From Halopseudomonas yangmingensis (lineage in GTDB: Bacteria > Pseudomonadota > Gammaproteobacteria > Pseudomonadales > Pseudomonadaceae): a stretch of DNA of 50,228 nt. The stretch lies in assembly GCF_900114825.1 (NCBI RefSeq), contig NZ_FOUI01000018.1, forward strand, positions 1-50,228. Reading direction: 5' to 3'. Positions 8,320 through 17,591 of this stretch are shown piece after piece. Made by a program: the position numbers and the translations under genes. The notes beneath the pieces were generated by a model. The model was given only the letters and a program-made list of their open reading frames with translations. It was not told where the DNA came from and searched no databases. Positions within the stretch are counted from its first letter, which is position 1, and each line of letters begins with the position of its first letter.

Positions 8320-9288
8320 TTACAAACCCAGCAGTCGTTGGCGGGCTTGTTGGTATTCTTCCTTCAGTTCAGCGATTACCTCGGCGGTTGGCTTGATCTC
8401 GCGAATGCCGCCAACGCCCTGGCCGGCACCCCAGATATCGCGCCAGGCTTTGCTCTTGCTGCTGCCGCCTGAGCCGAACGACATGCTGCTCTTGTCGGCC
8501 TCTGGAAGATTTTCCGGGTCCAGGCCGCTTTTCTCGATACTGCCGCGCAGATAGTTGCCGTGCACTCCGGTGAACAGACTGGAGTAGACGATATCGCTGG
8601 CGCTGCTGTCGACCAGCATCTGCTTGTAAGCCTCATCCGCATTAGCTTCCGGCGTTGCAATAAAACGCGTACCCATATAAGCAAAATCCGCCCCCATCGC
8701 CTCTGCCGCGAGAATCTGGTTGCCGCGACTGATGCTGCCCGACAGCGCAATCGGGCCATCCCAGAAACTGCGTACCTCATTCACCAGCGCAAAGGGGCTG
8801 AGGGTGCCGGCATGCCCGCCAGCGCCGGCGCAGACCAGAATCAGTCCATCTACCCCGGCCTCGATGGCTTTTTCCGCATGGCGCACGCTGACCACGTCAT
8901 GGAATACCTTGCCGCCGTAGCTGCGCGCCACCTCCACCGCCTGGTGCGGTGCACGCAGGCTGGTGATCATCAGCGGCACCTTGTATTTCGCACACATATC
9001 CAGATCGTGCTGCAGCCGGTCGTTGGACTGATGGACGATCTGGTTTACCGCAAAGGGCGCCACCTTGCGCTGCGGGTTGGCCGCCTGGAACGCTGCGAGC
9101 TCCTCGGTCAGTCCTGCCAGCCACTCTTCCAGTACCTCGGCGGGGCGTGCGTTAAGCGCGGGAAAGGAGCCGATAATGCCGTTCTTGCATTGCTCGGCGA
9201 CCAGGCGCGGGTTGGAGATTATGAAAAGCGGTGATGCGATAACCGGCAGTTCCATCCGCGCCTTGAGTTCACGAACCAGATCGGACAT
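8320..9288 (-). CDS. Nitronate monooxygenase-like flavoprotein
   Basis: 322 aa from the ATG at 9288, which has AAGGAG 7 bp upstream; a start 21 bp earlier lacks a site. TIM-barrel NMO/2-nitropropane dioxygenase family: LPVIASPLFIISNP at the N-terminus, the glycine-rich CAGAGGHAG FMN-phosphate loop near residue 160, and GADFAYMGTRFIAT further on. Enzymes of this family oxidise alkyl nitronates (such as propionate 3-nitronate) with FMN; the true substrate is unknown. It sits between the flagellar and stator genes with no evident link to motility. Confidence 0.85.
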   Translation of the reverse strand: MSDLVRELKARMELPVIASPLFIISNPRLVAEQCKNGIIGSFPALNARPAEVLEEWLAGLTEELAAFQAANPQRKVAPFAVNQIVHQSNDRLQHDLDMCAKYKVPLMITSLRAPHQAVEVARSYGGKVFHDVVSVRHAEKAIEAGVDGLILVCAGAGGHAGTLSPFALVNEVRSFWDGPIALSGSISRGNQILAAEAMGADFAYMGTRFIATPEANADEAYKQMLVDSSASDIVYSSLFTGVHGNYLRGSIEKSGLDPENLPEADKSSMSFGSGGSSKSKAWRDIWGAGQGVGGIREIKPTAEVIAELKEEYQQARQRLLGL

Positions 9289-9364
9289 GGGAGTTCTCCT
9301 TTTGGACAATTCGCCATGGTAACCACTTTATACGGGGTTTGGGGATCCTGCGGCAGCTCGGGTG

Positions 9365-10285
9365 TCAGCTGCCGGTTACATCGAGCAGGGAGCCAATTTC
9401 CAGTTCGCGAATCAGTTCCTCAACATCCTCATCCAGCAGTTTTCGCAGTTCCGCTTCGTATTCGTTGGCGGGGTCGGACAGATCGACGATGATTTCCACG
9501 CGGCGATTCAGCGCGCGGGTTTCCGGCCAGTCATTGCTGGCGCGTGGACGGGTTTCGGCAAAGCCCTGCACGCGCATACGCTCCGGATTCAGCGTTTTGG
9601 CGTGCAATAGGGCATTGGCTACCGAGGAGGCGCGGGCGGCGGACAGATCCCAGTTGGATTCGAAGCGGTAGGTATTGATCGGGATGTTGTCGGTGTGGCC
9701 TTCCACGGTGATATCGCCCGGCATGCGAGACAGTACGCCGGCAATCTTTTCCAGCATATTGTCAAAGCCGGCACTCATTTCTGCAGAGCCTGAAGGGAAT
9801 GATCCCTTTTCTTCGACACGGATAATAATTCTGCGGCGATCTTGCTCCAGTTGCAGCTTGCCTTGGCTTATATCATCTTCCAACAGTTCCTGAAGGGTTT
9901 GCATGCTGGCATTGATCTGCGCCTGGGTGGTCGATTCGACCTTTTCCCGGAGTTCATTTTCTATGCGTTCGCGAAGGGTTTCCAGGTCTGGCTGCTGCTC
10001 TGTGGTTTGCTGGCGCACCGACTCAACCGGGGTGGGTTCCGGTATGCCAGGCGAGAACTTGTCGAAGATAGGGCTGGTGCCCATGGGGATTTCCACTGCA
10101 GGGACTTCGCGCTGAACGCCAAAGGCCTTGGAGAGTTCGCCGGCTATCTGCTTGAAGCGTTGCGCGTCGATTTCCGAGAACGCCAGCAGCAGTACGAAGA
10201 AGCACATCAGCAGTGACATGAGGTCGGCAAAGGTCACCACCCAGGCAGGCACGCCGGCCTTTTCCTCTTCTTCGGGCAGATCCAT
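9365..10285 (-). CDS. pomB: PomB-like flagellar stator protein (probably Na+ type)
   Basis: 306 aa. A single membrane helix follows a short acidic tail and carries the ion-binding Asp21 in TFADLMSLLMCFFVLLL. The plug region PGIPEPTPVESV and the OmpA-like peptidoglycan-binding domain follow (GHTDNIPINTY; about residues 155-285). The TM and plug resemble Vibrio PomB as I recall it more closely than MotB or MotD. It anchors the stator to the cell wall. Its first base overlaps the last base of pomA. Sodium coupling is an inference from family resemblance. Confidence 0.87.
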   Translation of the reverse strand: MDLPEEEEKAGVPAWVVTFADLMSLLMCFFVLLLAFSEIDAQRFKQIAGELSKAFGVQREVPAVEIPMGTSPIFDKFSPGIPEPTPVESVRQQTTEQQPDLETLRERIENELREKVESTTQAQINASMQTLQELLEDDISQGKLQLEQDRRRIIIRVEEKGSFPSGSAEMSAGFDNMLEKIAGVLSRMPGDITVEGHTDNIPINTYRFESNWDLSAARASSVANALLHAKTLNPERMRVQGFAETRPRASNDWPETRALNRRVEIIVDLSDPANEYEAELRKLLDEDVEELIRELEIGSLLDVTGS

Positions 10286-11064
10286 CAGTTCTCGGCTCCG
10301 GCGTCCTGCGCCTCGGCCTTGTCACGCTTGGCTGGCGGCAGATAGCTTTTCAGCAGTTGCTCGACCACGCGCGGATTGGTGCCTTCCTGAACAGCAATTA
10401 CTGCATCTATCCAGAGTGCCTGCAGGCGTGCTTCTTCGGTCATGCGCAGATTCAGCTTGTCTGCCAGTGGCAGGCAGACCATGGTTGCCAGCATGGCGCC
10501 ATAGAGCGTGGTGAGCAGGGCGACGGCCATGGCGGGACCAATGGCCTTGGGATCTTCCATGTTCGACAGCATCTGCACCAGGCCGATCAGGGTGCCGATC
10601 ATGCCCATCGCCGGCGCTACATCGCCCATGGCGCTGAATACCTTGGAGCCCCAGCGGTTGCGGTCGAGGGTCAGTACGCGCTCCTTTTCCAGGATGGCGC
10701 GGACGGTTTCAGGTGCATGCCCGTCAATCAGAAGCTGGATCCCAGACTTCAGAAAGGGCGCTTCGATTTCGCGGTCTTCCAGCGCCAGCAGGCCCTGTTT
10801 ACGCGCAATGTCGGCAATTTCGACCATTTCCTCGATGCAGGTTTCTACTTCAGGAAGCCGAAACTTGAAAGCACGACCAGCAACTTTTATGGCGCCAAAA
10901 TATTGTGCAAAGCTGAACTTGGCCATTACTACGAACAAACTGCCTCCCACTACGATCAGCAGGGAGGGGACGTTGAGGAAAACCTCGGAGGAAACGCCCA
11001 GCAGAATTGCTGCGGAAATGATGGCTATTGCGCCGACCAAGCCGATAAGTGTCGCTAGATCCAC
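10285..11064 (-). CDS. pomA: PomA-like flagellar stator protein (probably Na+ type)
   Basis: 259 aa with a GTG start (GGAGAA 6 bp before it). Four membrane segments, with the long cytoplasmic loop between TM2 and TM3. The family signature GDVAPAMGMIGTLIGLVQML is in TM3 and PKAIGPAMAVALLTTLYGA in TM4. The start MDLATLIGLVGA is PomA-like. It forms the ion channel and torque unit with the PomB product downstream. The C-terminus is charged and slightly extended. Confidence 0.9.
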   Translation of the reverse strand: MDLATLIGLVGAIAIISAAILLGVSSEVFLNVPSLLIVVGGSLFVVMAKFSFAQYFGAIKVAGRAFKFRLPEVETCIEEMVEIADIARKQGLLALEDREIEAPFLKSGIQLLIDGHAPETVRAILEKERVLTLDRNRWGSKVFSAMGDVAPAMGMIGTLIGLVQMLSNMEDPKAIGPAMAVALLTTLYGAMLATMVCLPLADKLNLRMTEEARLQALWIDAVIAVQEGTNPRVVEQLLKSYLPPAKRDKAEAQDAGAEN

Positions 11065-11293
11065 GTGTTCTCCGGGTTTTAGAGGGGCTCTGGAGTACTG
11101 CAGAGATCAGGGTGCAGGGTAAATGTCGTTGTCGGAAATCCGGCATATTTTAAGTGCCTCGGTTTGTTTTTGGAATTGTTCCATTGAACTGGATGTTGCC
11201 GTTCGTCATTTGTCTGCCGGCTGGCGTGTTCGCCAAGGGGCAGCGCGAGGACTATGCTGGGCAATATTATTGTGATCAGGGGGGTGTGGCTGA

Positions 11294-11995
11294 ATGCGTA
11301 GTCTATTCGGGTTCTGGTCGGCACTGGTGCTGGCCGTGGCGTTGGCGCTGGTGGCGATCAGCGTGAAAAGCGGCCTTTTGCAGTTCCGTGATGCGGATCG
11401 TATTGTCAGCGTGAAGGGGCTGGCTGAGCGGGCGGTGGATGCTGACCTGGCCCTGTGGCCGATCAACTTTGTGGTCACCGGCAATGCGCTGGATGTGCTG
11501 CAGGCCGAGCTGGAGAAACAGCAGGCCAAGGTGCGCTCGTTTCTGTTGCTGAGCGGCTTTGCCGAGCAGGATATCCAGCTGTCGATGCCACGCATTGTTG
11601 ACCAGCACCTGAACAGCTATGGCCAGACCCTGCCGCCGGAGCGCTATCGCGCGGAAGTCACTGTGCTGGTGCGTACTGCAGAGGTGCAGCGGGTGCGCGA
11701 GGTGATGCAGAACGTGGGTGAGCTGGTACGTTCGGGCGTGGCACTGTCACAGAGCTACGAGTTCCAGCCGCAATTTCTGTTTACCCGGCTGGAATCGATC
11801 AAGCCGGATATGATCAGCGATGCTACCCGTGATGCGCGGGCGGCGGCGGATCGTTTTGCCGAGGATGCCAACGCGGTAGTCAGTGGTATTCGCCGTGCCT
11901 CACAGGGTTATTTCTCGATTGAGGATGTGGATCCCTATACGCCGGAGCGCAAGCGGGTGCGGGTGGTGACCAGTATTGATTACATTCTGCAGTAA
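11294..11995 (+). CDS. SIMPL-domain (DUF541) periplasmic protein
   Basis: 233 aa with an N-terminal hydrophobic anchor or signal (about residues 7-24), then a SIMPL/BP26-type domain: ISVKGLAERAVDADLALW near the start and VRVVTSIDYIL at the end. Function in this family is poorly defined (oxidative-stress tolerance, outer-surface antigen in Brucella). It is divergent from pomA; the 229-bp gap between them holds no recognisable gene. Confidence 0.8.
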   Translation: MRSLFGFWSALVLAVALALVAISVKSGLLQFRDADRIVSVKGLAERAVDADLALWPINFVVTGNALDVLQAELEKQQAKVRSFLLLSGFAEQDIQLSMPRIVDQHLNSYGQTLPPERYRAEVTVLVRTAEVQRVREVMQNVGELVRSGVALSQSYEFQPQFLFTRLESIKPDMISDATRDARAAADRFAEDANAVVSGIRRASQGYFSIEDVDPYTPERKRVRVVTSIDYILQ

Positions 11996-12084
11996 GGCCG
12001 TCAGGCCGAAGCAATCCAGACGTGGCTGTGCCGGCTGCAGGGGCTTTGTGTAGACTGTCGGGCTGTTTACCGGGAGTTCTATCC

Positions 12085-12954
12085 ATGCAGCTGAATCTCT
12101 GGTCCCACACTACCTCCGCCGGTTTCACCCTGCGTGGCTGGCATACATCGCCATCCGGCAAGCCGTTGCTGCACTTTCTGCATGGTAATGGCTTTTGCAC
12201 CCGCACCTATGAGCCGCTGCTGGCACAACTGGCCGAGCACTTCGACCTGTGGCTGTGCGACCTGCAGGGGCATGGCGAAAGTGATCACGGCGGCAACTTT
12301 GTCGGCTGGAACCGCAATGCCGAGCTGGTGGTGGAAGCCTTCGAGGCCGGGCGCGGGATTTTCGGTGAGGTGCCCAGGCTGGCGCTGGGGCACAGTTTTG
12401 GCGGGGTGCTGACGTGTCTGATCATGGCCGAGCATCCGCAGTTGTTTGAACGTGCGGTGTTGCTTGATCCGGTGCTGTTTCCGCAGTCAATGATCCAGTT
12501 GCGTCGCAGCATGAGCCTGCTGGGTTTTCGCCGTAATCCAATGGCGGAGGGCGCGCGGGCGCGGCGTCATCACTGGCCGGACCGTCAGGCGGCCCATGGT
12601 GCCCTGCACGGTCGCGGAATTTTTCGCGGCTGGGATGAGGTGGCCTTTGCTGCGCATATCGAGCATGCGCTGAAGGACCACCATGAGCAGGGCGTTGAGC
12701 TGAAATGCCGTCCGACCCGCGAGGCGGAGGTATTTGATTCGATGCCGGAGCGGCTGTGGTGGTCGTTGAAGCGGATCCAGACGCCGACCCTGCTGCTGCA
12801 TGGGGATCGCACCTATCCCTTTGTGTCACTGGCGGCCCGGCGGCTGGCGCGGGTCAATCGCCAGGTAACGGTACGCAGTCTGCCCGGCGGGCATTGCTTT
12901 ATGCAGGAAGACCCCGGCACCGCAGCGGCGGCGGTGCTAGGGTTTCTGCGCTGA
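12085..12954 (+). CDS. Alpha/beta hydrolase
   Basis: 289 aa from the ATG at 12085 (GGGAG 8 bp upstream). Oxyanion motif HGNG at residues 33-36, nucleophile Ser104 in GHSFGG, an acid candidate in LLLHGDRTYP, and the catalytic His in LPGGHCFMQED near the C-terminus. A cap region (about residues 135-210) is rich in Arg and His. It is an esterase-like enzyme of unknown substrate, convergent with ask (3-bp gap). Confidence 0.85.
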   Translation: MQLNLWSHTTSAGFTLRGWHTSPSGKPLLHFLHGNGFCTRTYEPLLAQLAEHFDLWLCDLQGHGESDHGGNFVGWNRNAELVVEAFEAGRGIFGEVPRLALGHSFGGVLTCLIMAEHPQLFERAVLLDPVLFPQSMIQLRRSMSLLGFRRNPMAEGARARRHHWPDRQAAHGALHGRGIFRGWDEVAFAAHIEHALKDHHEQGVELKCRPTREAEVFDSMPERLWWSLKRIQTPTLLLHGDRTYPFVSLAARRLARVNRQVTVRSLPGGHCFMQEDPGTAAAAVLGFLR

Positions 12955-12957
12955 GCC

Positions 12958-14388
12958 TCAGGCGGCGGCGATGACGTCGCCGTGGTTTTCCGGTTCGATC
13001 AGCGCCTGGTGCAGGGCGGCGACGGCGGCCTGGTAGTCGTCTTCGTCGACGATGCATTGCATTTCCACCTGACGGATTGACTGGTGGATGGCCTGGATGT
13101 TGATGCCGTTTTCCGCCAGTGCGGCGACGGTTTTCGCCAGTATGCCCTTGACCTTGAGGTCGGAGCCGATCGCCGAGACGATGGCGATGTTGTGCAGGTT
13201 GACCTCGGCCATCGGGTATTTCTCTTCGATCAGGCGCATGGCGCGGTTCAGGTTCTTGCGTGAGCCGGCCACGTAGAAGGTGATGCTGTTGGCATCCGAG
13301 TCCTTGTTCACCAGATACAGCTTGAGCTGCTTGAGCAGTTTGCTGATTTCGATGTCGTAGCCGACGTCACCGAGCATTTCCTGATCGAACACTTCCAGCC
13401 CGAATACATCGGTGCGCCCGGCAATGATTTCCACGCAGGGTTTGGCGCTGCGGTAGTCCTGGCTGATCAGGGTGCCGCCGTGGTCGGGTTCGAAGGCGTT
13501 CTTGATGCGCAGCTGGATGCCGGCGCGGCGCAGGGTGCGCGCGGCCCTGGGGTGGATCGCTTCCATGCCGAGGTTGGACAGCTGGTCGGCGACGTCGTAG
13601 TTGGTGCGGCCGATGGTCACCACCTTGTCGACCCCGACCAGATTCGGGTCGGCGCTGGAGAGGTGGTATTCCTTGTGGATGATGGCTTCGCGGGCGCCGG
13701 TGCTGGCGGCGATCTGGGCGAAGGTGATTTCGCTGTAGCCACGGTCGAAACTGTTCATCAGGCCTTGCTGGCAGTGGGTGTAGCCGGTGGCGACCACCAG
13801 TTCGCGGCGCAGATCAATGCCGGCGAAGCTGTCCTTGATCATCTGCTGGAAGTCTTTGGGCTGCTCGAGGTTCCAGCCGGTGAGGTCGACCAGGCGGGCG
13901 CGCACGCCGTGTTTTTTCAGTGCCAATACGGTGTTGAAGGCGCTGTGCGCTTCGCCCAGTGAGGCGAGCATCTCGCGCACTTTCATCAGCTGTTCACTGA
14001 GCTGGAAATGCCCGTAGCTGCACAGTTGCTGCAGGCTGAGCATGCAGTTGCGTACGTCGCTGACGCGCGCGTCGATAAAGCGGTCGGCGGCCTGCAGTTC
14101 GTAGTCGCTGCTGAACAGTTCGGCGTTCTTGGCTTTCATTTTCGCCAGTACGGCGTCGAGTGCGTCGAGCCAGGCGTCTTCGTTGTGGGCGTCGGCAAAA
14201 CGCTGGTAGACGCCGGGTTCGCCGGTTTTCTTGTGTTCCAGCAGGGCGTTGGTCATGCCGCTGTAGGCGGAAACGACGAACACGCGCTGGTACAGCTCTG
14301 TGCCCTGACGTTGGCCGATGAATATGTTGTGCAGTACTTCGTCGAAGCGGCTCATCGAGGTGCCGCCGATTTTTTCTACTGTGTGCAT
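12958..14388 (-). CDS. ask: Ectoine-dedicated aspartate kinase
   Basis: 476 aa. It phosphorylates aspartate, feeding aspartate-semialdehyde to EctB. The start MHTVEKIGGTSMSRFDEVL replaces the usual VxKFGGTS, and ATGYTHCQQGL plus VVTIGRTNYDVADQL are features of the Ask_Ect subfamily. Two ACT modules lie at the C-terminus (from about residue 380, VNLHNIAIVSAIGSDLKVKG). It is the last gene of the leftward ectABC-ask operon, 49 bp after ectC. Such enzymes escape normal lysine/threonine feedback; that property is inferred here. Confidence 0.93.
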   Translation of the reverse strand: MHTVEKIGGTSMSRFDEVLHNIFIGQRQGTELYQRVFVVSAYSGMTNALLEHKKTGEPGVYQRFADAHNEDAWLDALDAVLAKMKAKNAELFSSDYELQAADRFIDARVSDVRNCMLSLQQLCSYGHFQLSEQLMKVREMLASLGEAHSAFNTVLALKKHGVRARLVDLTGWNLEQPKDFQQMIKDSFAGIDLRRELVVATGYTHCQQGLMNSFDRGYSEITFAQIAASTGAREAIIHKEYHLSSADPNLVGVDKVVTIGRTNYDVADQLSNLGMEAIHPRAARTLRRAGIQLRIKNAFEPDHGGTLISQDYRSAKPCVEIIAGRTDVFGLEVFDQEMLGDVGYDIEISKLLKQLKLYLVNKDSDANSITFYVAGSRKNLNRAMRLIEEKYPMAEVNLHNIAIVSAIGSDLKVKGILAKTVAALAENGINIQAIHQSIRQVEMQCIVDEDDYQAAVAALHQALIEPENHGDVIAAA

Positions 14389-14437
14389 AGTCTGGTTGCC
14401 GTCCTGGTGGTTAGTGGGCCGTGCGGTTGATCCGCTC

Positions 14438-14821
14438 TCAATCCAGCGGGTAGACGCCGTCCTGGTCGTGGACTTCCTTGCCGCTCAGTGGCGGGTTGAA
14501 CACGCAGGCCATCTTCATGTCTTCACTGCCGCCGCGCAGCAGGTGCTCGTCGTGCTGGTCGAGGATGTACAGGGTCCCGGCCTCGATCGGGTAGACCTTG
14601 CCGTCGGCCAGGGTCTGGATCTCGCCATTGCCGCTCATGCAGTACACCGACTCCAGGTGATTCTTGTAGTGGATGTGGGTTTCGGTGTTGGCCTTGATGG
14701 TGGTGATGTGGAAAGAGAAGCCCATGTTGTCGTCTTTCAGCAACATGCGCACGCTTTCCCAGTTCTCGGAAACCACGCGGCGGTCAGAATTTTCACAGTC
14801 TTTCAGGGTGCGGACGATCAT
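14438..14821 (-). CDS. ectC: L-ectoine synthase
   Basis: 127 aa from the ATG at 14821, preceded by AAGGAGAG. Cupin-fold enzyme that cyclises N-gamma-acetyl-diaminobutyrate to ectoine. Metal and substrate motif [19 protein letters not shown] around residues 51-69, and [16 protein letters not shown] further on. The start [16 protein letters not shown] is highly typical. It lies 74 bp after ectB. Confidence 0.96.
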   Translation of the reverse strand: MIVRTLKDCENSDRRVVSENWESVRMLLKDDNMGFSFHITTIKANTETHIHYKNHLESVYCMSGNGEIQTLADGKVYPIEAGTLYILDQHDEHLLRGGSEDMKMACVFNPPLSGKEVHDQDGVYPLD

Positions 14822-14895
14822 CGGCACTCTCCTTGGGGTGTCTGTTATTGAATAGGGGAGGCGGCCGGGTGCTGGGCCCGGCACGCTGGCGCGGC

Positions 14896-16182
14896 TCAGG
14901 AGGCGGCGCTGTTGACGTCCTGCGCCATCACCTTGGCGAAGGCGGCGTCGAGGATGGTCATGGCCTTGTCGATCTGCTCTTCGCTGATGATCAGCGGGCA
15001 CAGGCACTTGACCACCTGGCTGTGGTTGCCGCTGGTTTCGATGACCAGACCGTTGGCAAAGGCTTCCTTGCAGATGGCGCCGGCCAGTTCACCGTTCGGG
15101 CAGTTGATGCCGACCATCATGCCGCGACCTTTGACAAACAGTGAGTCGGGGCCATGCTTGCGCACGATCTTCTGCATGCGTTCCTTGATCAGCTTGCCCT
15201 TGGCCTGTACCGATTTGGCGAACTCGTCGCTGGTCCAGAAATGCTCGATGGCGGCGGCGGCTGTAATAAAGGCATGGTTGTTGCCACGGAAGGTGCCGTT
15301 GTGCTCGCCCGGCTCCCACTGGTCCAGTTCACGGCGCAGCAGCACCATGGCGAACGGCAGGCCATAGCCGCTGAGCGACTTGGACAGGGTGATGATGTCC
15401 GGCTTGATGCCCATGCCTTCGAAGCTGAAGAAGCTGCCGGTGCGGCCACAGCCGGCCTGGATGTCGTCGACGATCAGCAGCATGTCGTGCTTGCGGCAGA
15501 GTTTTTCCAGCTTGCGCATCCATTCGGCCGAGGCGGTGTTCAGACCGCCTTCACCCTGGACCACCTCGACAATCACTGCCGCCGGGATGTCGACGCCGCT
15601 GCTCGGGTCGCTGAGCAGTTTGTCGATCATCGCGATGGTGTTGACGTTGTCGCCGTAGTAGTTGGCGTAGGGCATGCGGCTGATTTCTGCCATGGCCACG
15701 CCGGCGGCGCCACGGTGGTGCTGGTTGCCGGTGGCGGCGAGGGCGCCGAGGCTGCAGCCGTGGAAGCCGTTGGTGAAGCTGATCACGTTGCTGCGACCGG
15801 TGACCTTGCGTGCCAGCTTGAGCGCGGCTTCCACGGCGTTGGTGCCGGTTGGGCCGCAGAACTGGGCAACATGCTCACCCAGGCCGCGCGGCTTGAGGAT
15901 CACCCGGTGCAGGGTTTCCAGAAATTTTTCCTTGGCATCGGTATACATGTCGAGGCCATGGGTGATGCCGTCGTTCTGGATGTAGTCGATCAGTGCCTGC
16001 TTCAGCACCGGGTGGTTGTGCCCGTAGTTGAGGGTGCCGGCGCCGGCCAGGAAGTCGATCCAGACCTTGCCTTCGCGGCTGATCAGCTCGGCGCCGCGAG
16101 CCTGGTTGAAAACCACGGGGAACGACCGGCAGTAGCTGCGAATGTTGGATTCGTGTTGTTCGAACTGTTCGAAGGTGCTCAT
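14896..16182 (-). CDS. ectB: Diaminobutyrate--2-oxoglutarate aminotransferase
   Basis: 428 aa, class III PLP aminotransferase. It makes L-2,4-diaminobutyrate from aspartate-semialdehyde and glutamate. [16 protein letters not shown] is the PLP-phosphate region, [14 protein letters not shown] holds the PLP-ring Asp, and the Schiff-base Lys is in [12 protein letters not shown]. The N-terminus [20 protein letters not shown] is typical of EctB. It sits 18 bp after ectA. Confidence 0.96.
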   Translation of the reverse strand: MSTFEQFEQHESNIRSYCRSFPVVFNQARGAELISREGKVWIDFLAGAGTLNYGHNHPVLKQALIDYIQNDGITHGLDMYTDAKEKFLETLHRVILKPRGLGEHVAQFCGPTGTNAVEAALKLARKVTGRSNVISFTNGFHGCSLGALAATGNQHHRGAAGVAMAEISRMPYANYYGDNVNTIAMIDKLLSDPSSGVDIPAAVIVEVVQGEGGLNTASAEWMRKLEKLCRKHDMLLIVDDIQAGCGRTGSFFSFEGMGIKPDIITLSKSLSGYGLPFAMVLLRRELDQWEPGEHNGTFRGNNHAFITAAAAIEHFWTSDEFAKSVQAKGKLIKERMQKIVRKHGPDSLFVKGRGMMVGINCPNGELAGAICKEAFANGLVIETSGNHSQVVKCLCPLIISEEQIDKAMTILDAAFAKVMAQDVNSAAS

Positions 16183-16200
16183 GGTGTCTCCTGGGGTTTG

Positions 16201-16710
16201 TCAGGCTGTTTTTATGGTGAAGGGGCCGGCACGGTAAAGCACTTCGTCGTCGTGCTGACCGTCAAAATGTTGGTTGCGGGCAAACACTACGTTTGTCTGC
16301 GGGGTTACGCCGAGCTGGCTGAAGGCCTTGCGGAACAGCGCCTCTGAGGCGAGGTTGCCGGGACTGATGGTGGTCTCCAGCCAGCGCACGCCGTTGGCGG
16401 CGCAGCGTTCGATCAGCCCCATCAGCATGCGCAGGGCCAGGCCCTGACCGCGCAGGCGGTCGTCGACCGCAACCTGCCAGACAAACAGGGTGTCGGGTCG
16501 GGCGGGTGGGCGGTAGCCGGAGATAAAACCGACCAGTTCACCCTCGGCGTTTTCGGCGGCGATGCCGGTGGCGGCGAAGTCACTGCATTGCAGCAGGTTG
16601 CAGTAGACCGAGTTGGTATCCAGTGGCGGGCAGCGTTTTACCAGCTGGTTGAGTGCGTAGCCGTCGGTGGCTCGCGGGCAACGCAAGGTGGTTTCTGTGC
16701 TGTTTGTCAA
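16201..16710 (-). CDS. ectA: L-2,4-diaminobutyrate N-gamma-acetyltransferase
   Basis: GNAT-fold acetyltransferase for the second step of ectoine synthesis. Motifs: RCPPLDTNSVYCNLLQC, the acetyl-CoA loop VDDRLRGQGLALRML, and LETTISPGNLASEALFR. I prefer the TTG start at 16710 (169 aa) because AGGAAG stands 5 bp upstream. A longer in-frame ATG start at 16758 (185 aa) has no ribosome site and overlaps an operator-like palindrome. It is first in the ectABC-ask operon; the promoter must lie in the AT-rich stretch 16711-16960. Confidence 0.92.
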   Translation of the reverse strand: MTNSTETTLRCPRATDGYALNQLVKRCPPLDTNSVYCNLLQCSDFAATGIAAENAEGELVGFISGYRPPARPDTLFVWQVAVDDRLRGQGLALRMLMGLIERCAANGVRWLETTISPGNLASEALFRKAFSQLGVTPQTNVVFARNQHFDGQHDDEVLYRAGPFTIKTA

Positions 16711-16746
16711 AGTCTCTTCCTGAATGCTTTCATCCAAAATCCTTCT

Positions 16747-16760
16747 ATATGAAAACATAT
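16747..16760. promoter_or_regulatory. Operator-like palindrome upstream of ectA
   Basis: ATATG-AAAA-CATAT lies about 40 bp before the preferred ectA TTG start. A second inverted repeat, CATGT-CTTTTT-ACATG, is at 16911-16926 in the same AT-rich leader. Either could bind an EctR-like regulator or mark core promoter elements. No binding protein is encoded nearby. Confidence 0.4.
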
Positions 16761-16961
16761 GAGGGAAATAATCTCAAGCCGGAAGCTCGGCTAGCTCCAT
16801 GCGGCATAGCTTGTTTTGCGCCTGAATCAGAGGTTTAAGGCCTTGTTTTATTGGGCTTTTGTGTGTTTCAAGAGCTTTTATTTCGTGATTGTCATTTGTG
16901 CTGAAAGCTTCATGTCTTTTTACATGTATTGAATTTTCAATTAAATCTTTATGACAGAAAC

Positions 16962-16985
16962 AAAAACGCCCGCAAATAGCGGGCG
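16962..16985 (-). terminator. Terminator after the OsmC-like gene
   Basis: On the minus strand, CGCCCGC-TATTT-GCGGGCG is followed by TTTTTG. It lies 22 bp beyond the osmC-like stop codon and insulates the ect promoter region. Confidence 0.85.
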
Positions 16986-17007
16986 TAGGTGGCGGGTCTG
17001 TGGCTGT

Positions 17008-17445
17008 TCAGTCTTTCAGTCGCGTGCTCAGTCGGGTGCCGTGAGTCAGGTTATCGGCCACGGGGCAGCGTTTTTCTATCAACTCGAGAAAGGCTTGTTT
17101 GGCTGGAAGGTCCAGGTCGGCATCAATATCCACGGTAACCCGCAATTCCTGAAAGCCAGGGCGCACGTCAAGGTTGCGGCCAAGCAGACCGTCCGGGTCG
17201 TAATCGGCTTCCAGCGAAAATTGCATGCCACGCAACTCGATTTTCTGCTGATGGGCAATGTAGCGACCGATAGTGCCGAAACAGCCGGCTACCGAGGCCA
17301 GTATGGCTTCCAGTGGGCTGGGTCCCTTGTCCTGCCCTCCGGCACCCTTGGGCTGGTCCATATACAAGGTGTGCTGGCCACACTGGACTTCGATGGTCAT
17401 GCCGGCGTTCATCCGGCCTTCGGCGCGCAAGGTCTTGAGTGTCAT
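17008..17445 (-). CDS. OsmC-family protein
   Basis: 145 aa. OsmC/Ohr fold with the conserved peroxidatic-type Cys in VAGCFGTIG (about residue 55) and the second Cys in EKRCPVADNL (about residue 127). GPSPLEAILASVAGC is the usual helix start. The family reduces organic hydroperoxides or has less clear roles; this single-domain type resembles the YhfA-like branch more than Ohr. It is monocistronic, with its own terminator. Confidence 0.82.
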   Translation of the reverse strand: MTLKTLRAEGRMNAGMTIEVQCGQHTLYMDQPKGAGGQDKGPSPLEAILASVAGCFGTIGRYIAHQQKIELRGMQFSLEADYDPDGLLGRNLDVRPGFQELRVTVDIDADLDLPAKQAFLELIEKRCPVADNLTHGTRLSTRLKD

Positions 17446-17591
17446 TCGGGAAGCTCTCGCAGGTTAACGGCAGTTGCCATGGGTTGCAGGCGAGAAAAAG
17501 CCTCGCCCGGACTGGTGGTCAGTCTGGGCGATTCGGGAGGGAGGGGCATTGATGTGCGTCAATATACCCGCAGGGGTATTTTTCGGGTGTA

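Noticed and set aside
15154-16347. Long open frame on the plus strand opposite ectB and ectA
   Set aside because: Shadow of high-GC coding sequence; the opposite strand encodes well-recognised enzymes. The same holds for long antisense frames opposite fliK, mutS, the RND pump and gspD.
17564-17585. ATACCC-GCAG-GGGTAT with T run as a rightward terminator
   Set aside because: No rightward gene ends there. It might help end the small Cys-rich gene, but the T run is on the wrong side.
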